7,227 nt of DNA from assembly GCA_002690445.1 (NCBI GenBank), contig NZER01000038.1, positions 1 through 7,227 of the forward strand, read 5' to 3'. The notes beneath the pieces were generated by a model that was not told the origin of the DNA, did not search any database, and was given only the letters and a program-made list of their open reading frames with translations. The DNA is from Candidatus Pacearchaeota archaeon. GTDB lineage: Archaea > Nanoarchaeota > Nanoarchaeia > Pacearchaeales > GW2011-AR1. Of the stretch, positions 1-5,051 are shown piece by piece. Both the position numbers and the translations under genes were made by a program. The stretch's first letter is position 1, and the number at the start of each line of letters is the position of its first letter.

Positions 1-15
1 TTGATTAACCATCAA
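1..15. repeat. Short inverted repeat (5-bp arms)
   Basis: TTGAT at 1-5 and ATCAA at 11-15 are exact reverse complements around a 5-base loop. The arms are short enough to arise by chance, and the left edge of the window may cut a longer stem. It could be part of an operator or of the end of an upstream transcript. Confidence 0.25.
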
Positions 16-22
16 ATACGGG

Positions 23-49
23 GAAAGTCTCCGCTTCGCTCCGACTTTC
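23..49. repeat. Inverted repeat, 7-bp arms, in the leader
   Basis: GAAAGTC at 23-29 and GACTTTC at 43-49 are perfect reverse complements around a 13-base C/T-rich loop. There is no U-run right after it on the + strand, so it does not look like a standard intrinsic terminator. The right arm overlaps a competing pairing of ACTTT (44-48) with AAAGT (56-60). Two mutually exclusive hairpins ahead of a gene could act in attenuation or protein binding, but this is inference from base pairing alone. Confidence 0.4.
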
Positions 50-93
50 TAGGGAAAAGTTTATATATTATTTATTATTATTAATATTTATCT

Positions 94-687
94 ATGGAAT
101 TTAAGTATAAAAATATTGGAATATCTGGCGTAGCCGGTTGTGGAAAGAACACGTTATCTGAAATTATAATTAAATTATTGCAACGACTTGAATTACCGTA
201 CAGGGAATTGTCTATTGCAAAAAATTTAAAACAGGAGGTTTCATGGGCTTCCCGTGAACTTTATGGAATTAATTCGTCTAATTGCACGCGGGAGGAAAAG
301 GATACGATTCGTCCCTTCCTAGTCGCTCACGGGGAAATAAAAAGAAAATTATCAAACGGAACGTATTGGACTTCGTTATTAAATAAAGAATTGGGACGCG
401 AAAAAATAAATATTATAACTGATATTAGGTTTAACGAATACGAAAAGGATGAGGTTTATTGGCTAAAAAATGAGATTAATGGAGTTTTAATTCACCTTAG
501 TCGTTATGATCAAGTAAACGGGGCGCGTGTTTATTTTCCCCCTGCTAACGAAGCCGAAAACAGAAACGAACCTCTTCTCAAAGAAGAAGCCAGTTTCCTT
601 TTAAAGTGGAAAACAGAGGAAGATGAAACAAAAAAAATAATTTCTGCCGAAAAGTTGTTAAGATGGTTAAAGAAGTTGTATGTTTGA
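94..687 (+). CDS. Deoxynucleoside monophosphate kinase-like P-loop protein
   Basis: Predicted 197-residue cytoplasmic nucleotide kinase of the type phages use to raise dNMPs to dNDPs for DNA replication (phage T4 gp1 is the reference enzyme). A Walker A loop GVAGCGKNT lies at residues 12-20. Residues 107-117 (IITDIRFNEYE) match the conserved strand and acidic/arginine motif of this family. The segment around 150-172, with NEAE, a following N-x-P-L and a terminal LLKW, resembles the family's C-terminal signature. The length fits phage enzymes, usually near 200-250 residues. The start is the ATG at 94, which lacks a Shine-Dalgarno sequence. The gene overlaps the next one by 8 bases, suggesting translational coupling. 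Base composition is AT-rich: about 33% G+C over 121-180. A more general P-loop NMP kinase is the alternative; substrate specificity cannot be read from the sequence. Confidence 0.75.
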   Translation: MEFKYKNIGISGVAGCGKNTLSEIIIKLLQRLELPYRELSIAKNLKQEVSWASRELYGINSSNCTREEKDTIRPFLVAHGEIKRKLSNGTYWTSLLNKELGREKINIITDIRFNEYEKDEVYWLKNEINGVLIHLSRYDQVNGARVYFPPANEAENRNEPLLKEEASFLLKWKTEEDETKKIISAEKLLRWLKKLYV

Positions 688-1123
688 AGGATCTTCGATT
701 GTCGACGTTTTATGCCAGCCGATGTTGGCGTATTGCGGAAGAAAAGCGAAATTAAGTTTGCGTCCCGATACCCTGTCGGCCCTTCATCATTTAAAGTTTA
801 ATAAATTAGACGCTTTTTTCTCCTACGACATTAAGATCTGCCGCTTCGATAGTTCTCTATTTTCCGAAGAAACTGATGTAAATTTTGCTTTTATAGTGGA
901 AACAACTGTTTTTTCTAGTGATCCTTTTGATTTACCGGTCAGCGACGCTAATGTTTTTTTAGAAAAAAACTTTGACGATCTAATCGAATATTCTATAATT
1001 CTACCGCGTATGTTCAAAAGGCATGAGCGCTATGTTCTTAATATGGAGAAAGATAGCCCTTGTTCTTTTGGGAATTTTACAAACAAAGTAGAATTATGGA
1101 AAAAGGATATTGGGATAACGTGA
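680..1123 (+). CDS. Hypothetical protein, family not recognised
   Basis: A 147-residue protein that I cannot assign. It has no signal peptide or clear membrane segment. It is mixed alpha/beta in look, with hydrophobic stretches around 67-78 and 103-110, and four scattered cysteines (12, 19, 54, 128) that form no obvious metal-binding motif. The ATG at 680 lies inside the end of the kinase gene, and the tail overlaps the sigma factor gene by 28 bases. That coupling on both sides is the main reason to accept it as real. An antisense frame at 823-1017 is a shadow. Its position between a nucleotide kinase and a sigma factor suggests a phage replication or gene-expression role, but nothing in the sequence shows one. 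Confidence 0.65.
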   Translation: MFEGSSIVDVLCQPMLAYCGRKAKLSLRPDTLSALHHLKFNKLDAFFSYDIKICRFDSSLFSEETDVNFAFIVETTVFSSDPFDLPVSDANVFLEKNFDDLIEYSIILPRMFKRHERYVLNMEKDSPCSFGNFTNKVELWKKDIGIT

Positions 1124-1698
1124 GCGATAACTATCTAGCGGAGAGGATCAAAGTTCTCCATTGCGAAATCAGTTTAAACGAGTTGATAAAACGCCATTCC
1201 CCTCTTTGTTTTAAAATAATTAAAAAATACTCGAGCTCCTTCTACGCCAACAATATAGATGTAAAAGAGACCTCTTCTGAAAAAAATTTAATTATCTGGA
1301 ACTCCGCCAAGAGTTTTAGCAGTGATAAGAACGTAAAATTCTCCACATGGTTAGCCAATCAGGTCAAATACAACTGCCTCAATACATTAAATAAAAAATC
1401 AAAGGATCGTCTAATCACTACGGAAGATGAGATCTTAGACGTTTTAAAAGAAAGGCCGGAAGAACAGTCCAACGGTAATCTTTTTGAATTTACTCATAAC
1501 ATACTCAAACAATTGAAAGACAAGAGAATAAAGCAGATCTTTAAGATGAGATATTCCATAAACGACAAAAAGCCTTCGTGGTGTATCGTTGCTAAAAAGT
1601 TAAATATAAGCACCCAGACTGCGATAAATCTTCATAATCGAGGAATAGACGTCTTGAGGAAAAAAATGAAAAGCGAAAAATTTTTAGACTCTATTTAA
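1096..1698 (+). CDS. Sigma-70 family RNA polymerase sigma factor
   Basis: A 200-residue sigma factor with only regions 2 and 4, the layout of small (ECF-like or phage) sigma factors. Region 2 spans about residues 27-100: a hydrophobic helix with KKY (43-45), an EKNLIIWNSAKSF segment (62-74) matching the core-polymerase-binding helix, and KFSTWLANQVKYNC (81-94) matching the -10 recognition helix, where other sigmas have KFSTYA. Region 4 spans about 133-190, with a helix-turn-helix around SWCIVAKKLNISTQTAI (161-177). T4 late sigma gp55 lacks region 4, so this is not a simple gp55 copy. I chose the ATG at 1096 because the only longer start is a TTG at 1060 that adds 12 poorly conserved-looking residues. 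It overlaps the preceding gene by 28 bases. It probably redirects host RNA polymerase to a set of phage genes; its target promoters are unknown. Confidence 0.85.
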   Translation: MEKGYWDNVSDNYLAERIKVLHCEISLNELIKRHSPLCFKIIKKYSSSFYANNIDVKETSSEKNLIIWNSAKSFSSDKNVKFSTWLANQVKYNCLNTLNKKSKDRLITTEDEILDVLKERPEEQSNGNLFEFTHNILKQLKDKRIKQIFKMRYSINDKKPSWCIVAKKLNISTQTAINLHNRGIDVLRKKMKSEKFLDSI

Positions 1699-1707
1699 AA
1701 AAAAGTG

Positions 1708-1734
1708 TTGACACCCTTCCCCGGAGGGTATAAT
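1708..1734 (+). promoter_or_regulatory. Sigma-70-type promoter for the downstream operon
   Basis: A perfect -35 box TTGACA at 1708-1713 and a perfect -10 box TATAAT at 1729-1734 are separated by 15 bases, shorter than the usual 17. A shifted -10, TAATAT at 1731-1736, would give 17. Transcription would start near 1741-1743, only 4-6 bases before the ATG at 1747. The promoter lies in the only intergenic gap of the right-hand block and probably drives the genes from 1747 onward. Its consensus form suggests use by the host housekeeping polymerase rather than by the phage sigma factor just upstream. Confidence 0.75.
1713..1729. repeat. Imperfect palindrome in the promoter spacer
   Basis: Bases 1713-1719 (ACCCTTC) can pair with 1723-1729 (GGAGGGT), with one G-T wobble and a three-base loop. 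The palindrome fills the whole spacer between -35 and -10. It could be an operator for a repressor or activator, or chance in a C/G-rich spacer. It also contains GGAGG (1723-1727), which is too far from the ATG at 1747 to be a normal ribosome binding site. Confidence 0.3.
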
Positions 1735-1746
1735 ATATGGACTCTT

Positions 1747-2058
1747 ATGTCGGACGAACAAAAGAACAACGACTGGAAAGAGCGCGAATTAGGCGCTCTT
1801 TGGGTAAAGAAGAGCCTCAATGGCACACAGTACATGACCGGACACATCGAATTGAAAGATGCGTCAGGCAAGGTGCAGTTGGTGGTCTTCAAGAACAAAC
1901 ACAAACTGAACGAAGACGGAACCGTCGCTAATGAGAAGGCTCCGGACTTTCGTGTATACAAAAGCGAAGAGCGAGAGCAGCGTCAAGGATCGGGAGGGGA
2001 AGCTCCTCGCGAAACAGTCGCTGCAGCAACCTCTACGGACGAAGACTCACTGTTTTAA
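1747..2058 (+). CDS. Small DUF736/SSB-like protein with acidic C-terminal tail
   Basis: A 103-residue soluble protein. Residues 9-72 form a compact, probably beta-rich domain with the pattern ERELGALWVKKS, then TGHIEL, LVVFKNKHK and KAPDFRVYKSE. This resembles the small DUF736-type proteins of phages and plasmids (growth from VVF to a PDFRVY motif). Residues 73-98 form a charged, Gly/Ala/Thr-rich linker, and the protein ends in DEDSLF, an acidic tip with a terminal Phe like that of bacterial SSB. A single-strand DNA-binding or partner-recruiting role is therefore possible but unproven. I chose the ATG at 1747 over a GTG at 1705, because the GTG lies within the promoter and adds 14 residues encoded by it. 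The stop is followed at once by the next ATG (TAAATG). G+C is about 50% over 1861-1920, above the 33% sampled in the first gene. Confidence 0.75.
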   Translation: MSDEQKNNDWKERELGALWVKKSLNGTQYMTGHIELKDASGKVQLVVFKNKHKLNEDGTVANEKAPDFRVYKSEEREQRQGSGGEAPRETVAAATSTDEDSLF

Positions 2059-3147
2059 ATGTCTGAGTTCGCCTTACATCTACCTATTAATGGTGTAAGT
2101 TTCGGGCAGGTTAGCACAGCCCTTCTGCGTGAATTTCACCTGAGGGGCGTGCAGCCTTGTCTGTTTACCATCGGTCAATCCGACCTTTCTTCCCAAGACA
2201 CTACGCCCGATTTCAACAAGTGGGTCGAGTCAGGGGTAAGAAAAGCTTTCGAACATTATAACCGCGACGCTCCTATTTTTAAACTTTGGCATCTAAACCA
2301 TGACAGCTTAACTTCTTACGCGAAAGAGCAAACTCTTCTTACTTTTTATGAACTAGATCATCCTACTTCGATAGAGGTTAACATTGCTAATAATCAAAAA
2401 ACCACTTTAGTAAGTTCAAATTATGCCAAAGAAATATTTAAAAGCTATGGGGTTGAAAATTGTAAATTTATTCCCCTTGGTTTTGATAAAGATAATTTTC
2501 ACCACAAAAATCAAGATTATCTCCCCAATAGAATAGTATTTAATTTAACAGGCAAGCTGGAAAAACGAAAACACCACAAAAAAGTAATCCAGACATGGCT
2601 CAAGAAGTATGGTAACCAAAAAGACTATGTGCTCCAGTGTGCAATCGCTAACCCCTTCCTGAAGGAAGAAGATTTTAAGCGGGCGGTGAGTGATATTTTG
2701 GATGGAAAAAAATATTTTAATATAAATTTTCTAGGGATAATGCAGAAAAACAGCCTCTATAACGACTACCTAAATTCGGGGAACATAATTTTGGGCATGT
2801 CTGGAGCCGAAGGGTGGGGGCTTCCTGAGTTCCAATCTGTAGCTCTAGGGAAACATTCTGTAATCCTGAACGCTTCCGCCTATAAAGATTGGGCTAACGA
2901 AGAAAACAGCATCCTCGTGGAGCCTAACGGCAAAGAAGACTCTGCGGATGGGATATTTTTTAAGAAAGGAAACCCCTTTAATCAAGGTCAAATTTTCACC
3001 TTTGATGAAGACGCTTTCGTTGAAGGATGCGAGAAGGCCATTGAAAGGTACAAGTCTTGCCCCGAAAATAAGGCCGGACTTAAACTTCAAGAAGAGTTTA
3101 CTTACAAAAGGATGGCTGATTCTATTATGGAGGTAATGGATGCCTGA
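2059..3147 (+). CDS. GT-B fold glycosyltransferase, GT4-like
   Basis: A 362-residue predicted cytoplasmic glycosyltransferase that transfers a sugar from a nucleotide-sugar donor to an unknown acceptor. The N-terminal half carries the acceptor-domain fold. The hinge is around TTLVSSNYAKEIF (115-127) and FIPLGFDKDNF (137-147), a standard GT4 pattern. The donor domain begins with VFNLTGKLEKRKHHKKVI (160-177), where the basic residues normally contact donor phosphates, and includes SGAEGWGLPEFQSVALG (248-264). That last motif corresponds to the GT4 E-x7-E element: Glu251 is present but the second position is Gln259. Length is usual for GT4. Translation probably restarts directly from the TAAATG junction with the previous gene, as there is no good Shine-Dalgarno sequence. 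The 3' end overlaps the next gene by 8 bases. Confidence 0.85.
   Translation: MSEFALHLPINGVSFGQVSTALLREFHLRGVQPCLFTIGQSDLSSQDTTPDFNKWVESGVRKAFEHYNRDAPIFKLWHLNHDSLTSYAKEQTLLTFYELDHPTSIEVNIANNQKTTLVSSNYAKEIFKSYGVENCKFIPLGFDKDNFHHKNQDYLPNRIVFNLTGKLEKRKHHKKVIQTWLKKYGNQKDYVLQCAIANPFLKEEDFKRAVSDILDGKKYFNINFLGIMQKNSLYNDYLNSGNIILGMSGAEGWGLPEFQSVALGKHSVILNASAYKDWANEENSILVEPNGKEDSADGIFFKKGNPFNQGQIFTFDEDAFVEGCEKAIERYKSCPENKAGLKLQEEFTYKRMADSIMEVMDA
3129..3133 (+). promoter_or_regulatory. Strong ribosome binding site for the FmdB-like gene
   Basis: GGAGG lies inside the end of the glycosyltransferase gene, with 6 bases before the ATG at 3140. It confirms that start and the 8-base overlap. Confidence 0.8.
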
Positions 3148-3484
3148 ATATATTTATGAGAATCCCGACACGGGAGAACAAGTAGGCGTGTGGCAAAGTG
3201 TTCACGAAGACCATACTTATGAAATAGAAGGGGTAACGTACAACCGAGTATATACTATCCCCAACGCCTCAATAGACACACGTATAGATCCCAACTCTGC
3301 ATCAGAATTTAGGGACAAGGCTAAAGGGACTTTAGGTGACATTTGGGACCAGTCAGCAGAAGCCTCTGAGAAGAGAGCTAAACAACACGACGGAGAAGAC
3401 CCAGTAAAAAAACAGTTCTTTAAGGATTACTCGGCAAAAAGGAAGGGAGCGAAACACCCCAAAGATCCCTCCCGCTTTTCTTAA
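3140..3484 (+). CDS. FmdB-like small protein lacking the zinc-binding cysteines
   Basis: A 114-residue soluble protein. The first 45 or so residues follow the FmdB/zinc-ribbon pattern: MPEYIYENPDTGEQ, then VWQSVHEDHTYEIEG, then YNRVYTIPNAS, which mirrors MPTYEYxCxxCG...FEVxQS...xxRxxSxPA. The protein contains no cysteine at all, so the zinc ribbon is lost or was replaced by a metal-free version. Residues 55-114 are a charged, probably helical tail rich in Lys, Asp and Glu. Similar small FmdB-like proteins are found in tailed phages, which is from memory and unverified here. A strong Shine-Dalgarno sequence supports the start, and the stop abuts the next ATG (TAAATG). It sits between two glycosyltransferases with no obvious enzymatic role; it may be a structural or regulatory protein caught in the operon. 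Confidence 0.65.
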   Translation: MPEYIYENPDTGEQVGVWQSVHEDHTYEIEGVTYNRVYTIPNASIDTRIDPNSASEFRDKAKGTLGDIWDQSAEASEKRAKQHDGEDPVKKQFFKDYSAKRKGAKHPKDPSRFS

Positions 3485-4387
3485 ATGGATTATGTTTTCG
3501 TAGACGACTCATGCACCCCCTTAGGCGGAACTGCTCTTACTCTTAATGCAATAGTAGAACCTTTTAAGGAACGGGTTGAGTTTGTAAAAACTACAGACCT
3601 TACGCCGCAACATCTACAATTTAAAAACCCCAAAATTTGGATCTTGGGGAACATAACAGGTTTAAACCAAGATTCCTTCACAGCTTTAGGTGAGATAATG
3701 CAGTCCCGCCCTTTCGTCAAAATAGATTTTGATTATGGTTACTGCAAATATCGAGCGGAAGTAACCCACAAGCATGTAACGGGATCTATATGCGACTGCA
3801 CCTTTAGCGCCGACAAGCAGTCCACTCCTCTTCGCACCCTTTACTACTTAATAAGGGAAAAAGCTCTTCATATTTTTTACATGTCTGAAGAGCAGCGCAA
3901 CTTTCACTTGGCTAAAGTAATAGGCATCGAGAACTCTCAAAAGACCTCAGTATTATCCTCTTGTTTTTCTTCGGCAGACATTGATCTAATGGAGAATTTA
4001 AGAAACAATCCTAAAAATGGGAAGTATGCAATAATAGATGGGCAAGGAGGATGGCACAGTCAAGCTAAAGGGGTCGACGAGGCTTTAAGTTTAGCCAGCG
4101 CTAGCGGGCTAGAATACGAACTTTTAAAAACAGATACGCATGACGAGATGCTGAACCTACTTTCGTCGTTTAAGGGGTTAATATTCTTACCCTTAATTCA
4201 TGACACGTGCCCTCGCGTAACAATCGAAGCAAAACTCATGGGTCTTCAAGTTATAACAAACTCCAGATCCCAACACGTGTATGAAGACTGGTGGTTGAAT
4301 AAATCTCCAGAAGAATCTCAGGCCTACTTGGAGAAAAGACCAATGTGGTTTCTTAACAAGCTAAGGGAGCTAAAAGATGAAGGTTGA
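3485..4387 (+). CDS. GT-B-like glycosyltransferase with a cysteine/histidine cluster
   Basis: A 300-residue protein that resembles a divergent glycosyltransferase. The N-terminus has VFVDDSCTPLGGTALTLN (4-21), like the GG-x-E/A-x-x-L acceptor-side motif of GT4 enzymes. A Rossmann-like segment KIWILGNITGL (50-60) follows. The C-terminal half has YAIIDGQGG (181-189) and DTCPRVTIEAKLMGLQVI (240-257), the usual donor-binding helix pattern of GT-B enzymes (P-x-V-x-x-E-A-x-x-x-G-x-x-V-I). Cys87, His95, His97, Cys103 and Cys105 cluster in the middle and could bind a metal. At 300 residues it is short for GT4, and the donor domain looks trimmed. The ATG follows the previous TAA directly, and the 3' end overlaps the next gene by 11 bases. 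Donor and acceptor are unknown. Confidence 0.7.
   Translation: MDYVFVDDSCTPLGGTALTLNAIVEPFKERVEFVKTTDLTPQHLQFKNPKIWILGNITGLNQDSFTALGEIMQSRPFVKIDFDYGYCKYRAEVTHKHVTGSICDCTFSADKQSTPLRTLYYLIREKALHIFYMSEEQRNFHLAKVIGIENSQKTSVLSSCFSSADIDLMENLRNNPKNGKYAIIDGQGGWHSQAKGVDEALSLASASGLEYELLKTDTHDEMLNLLSSFKGLIFLPLIHDTCPRVTIEAKLMGLQVITNSRSQHVYEDWWLNKSPEESQAYLEKRPMWFLNKLRELKDEG
4366..4369 (+). promoter_or_regulatory. Ribosome binding site for the GT2 gene
   Basis: GGAG, within AAGGGAG at 4363-4369, lies 7 bases before the ATG at 4377 and inside the preceding gene, supporting that start. Confidence 0.65.
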
Positions 4388-5051
4388 TATATTAATACCC
4401 ACTTACAACGTGGAGAATACAATAGAACGAAGCCTGAAATCTTTGCTTTCGCAGACGTTTAGCGACTATGACATATACATCCTAGACGACTGCTCAACAG
4501 ATAAAACTCTGGAGAGGGTGGAAACCCTGCTGGCTCCCTTGGTGGAGGAAGGAAGAGTCCGCGTAGAAAAAAATGATACGAATCAGGGCATTGGACTCAA
4601 CAGAAACAAATTGATAGAAATGTCAAAATCCCCTCTTTGCTGCTGGTTTGACGCGGATGACTACATGTTCCCCCATAAACTTCAGGCTCAGGAGGACTAC
4701 TTTAATCATAATCCAGATTGTAATTTTTTAGCAACTGAGATGTTTGGATTCTTTCCCAACACTCCGGTCGTTATAGATTTTCCCAATAAAGCTTTTATGG
4801 TGGAGAATTTAACATTGGAAAAGTTACAGCATAGCAACTGTATAAACAACCCCACCATTATGTTTCGCCCAGAGGCTGTAAAGGAACTGGGAGGCTATAA
4901 GGATATGAGAGCTGAGGAAGATTGGGATTTATGGAGAAGGGTTTATGAAAATGGCGGTAAGATTAACTGTCTACCTCGAAAATTATTACTTTATACACTG
5001 CCCAACGGTTGGCCAAATAGCCACAAACACGGAGAAGGAGGCTCTAAGTGA
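4377..5051 (+). CDS. Family 2 (GT-A) glycosyltransferase
   Basis: A 224-residue inverting glycosyltransferase of family 2, predicted to use a metal ion and a nucleotide-sugar donor at the cytoplasmic side. The N-terminus VDILIPTYNVENTIERSLKS (3-22) is the classic GT2 opening. LDDCSTDKT (36-44) holds the donor-binding Asp pair. NQGIGLNRNK (69-78) is the usual N-x-G-x-x-x-x-R-N segment. WFDADDYM (90-97) carries the metal-binding DxD (Asp92, Asp94). EEDWDLWRRV (180-189) contains the ED motif with the likely catalytic base. There is no membrane segment, so it is a soluble enzyme, and it is short, ending soon after the GT-A core. It shares a GTGA overlap with the next gene. The acceptor cannot be predicted. 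Confidence 0.92.
   Translation: MKVDILIPTYNVENTIERSLKSLLSQTFSDYDIYILDDCSTDKTLERVETLLAPLVEEGRVRVEKNDTNQGIGLNRNKLIEMSKSPLCCWFDADDYMFPHKLQAQEDYFNHNPDCNFLATEMFGFFPNTPVVIDFPNKAFMVENLTLEKLQHSNCINNPTIMFRPEAVKELGGYKDMRAEEDWDLWRRVYENGGKINCLPRKLLLYTLPNGWPNSHKHGEGGSK
5035..5041 (+). promoter_or_regulatory. Consensus Shine-Dalgarno before a GTG start
   Basis: AAGGAGG lies 6 bases before GTG at 5048. This near-perfect site makes the GTG start, within the GTGA overlap, the clear choice for the fusion gene. Confidence 0.85.

Larger units (their letters stand above)
1..93. other. Non-coding leader upstream of the first gene
   Basis: I see no convincing gene in this stretch. Frame 1 is open from the window edge to a TAA at 82-84, so it could in principle be the last 27 codons of an upstream gene. 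The predicted peptide runs into a low-complexity Tyr/Ile tail, however, and the region carries inverted repeats, so a non-coding intergenic region is more likely. Bases 60-93 are almost pure A/T, which suits an easily melted promoter. TATATT-like -10 candidates occur there, but no matching -35 box is clear. The ATG at 94 has no Shine-Dalgarno sequence in front of it. Confidence 0.5.

Noticed and set aside
23..49. Intrinsic terminator of an upstream gene
   Set aside because: The inverted repeat has a long loop and modest G+C in the stem, and no T-run follows it on either strand.
1060..1095. TTG extension of the sigma factor
   Set aside because: It uses a rare start codon, lengthens the overlap with the preceding gene to 64 bases and adds no recognisable sigma sequence; the ATG at 1096 is simpler.
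1697..1704. Run of eight A as a frameshift site joining the sigma factor to the next gene
   Set aside because: The run begins in the sigma factor stop codon and is followed by a promoter, so slippage would not produce a meaningful fusion.
1705..1746. GTG extension of the small DUF736-like protein
   Set aside because: It would be translated across the -35 and -10 boxes of the promoter, and the extra 14 residues have no support.
1737..1931. Out-of-frame reading frame with an ATG 9 bases after GGAGG
   Set aside because: Spacing to GGAGG is good, but the Arg/Glu/Gln-rich translation looks like an out-of-frame product, and the frame starting at 1747 gives a sensible domain and a TAAATG junction with the next gene.
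1695..1961. Antisense frame of 88 codons opposite the small protein gene
   Set aside because: It is a shadow of the coding strand, crosses the promoter and encodes nothing recognisable.
2845..3090. Antisense frame within the first glycosyltransferase gene
   Set aside because: It lies fully inside a gene with clear GT4 motifs and has no family resemblance or ribosome binding site that I can see.
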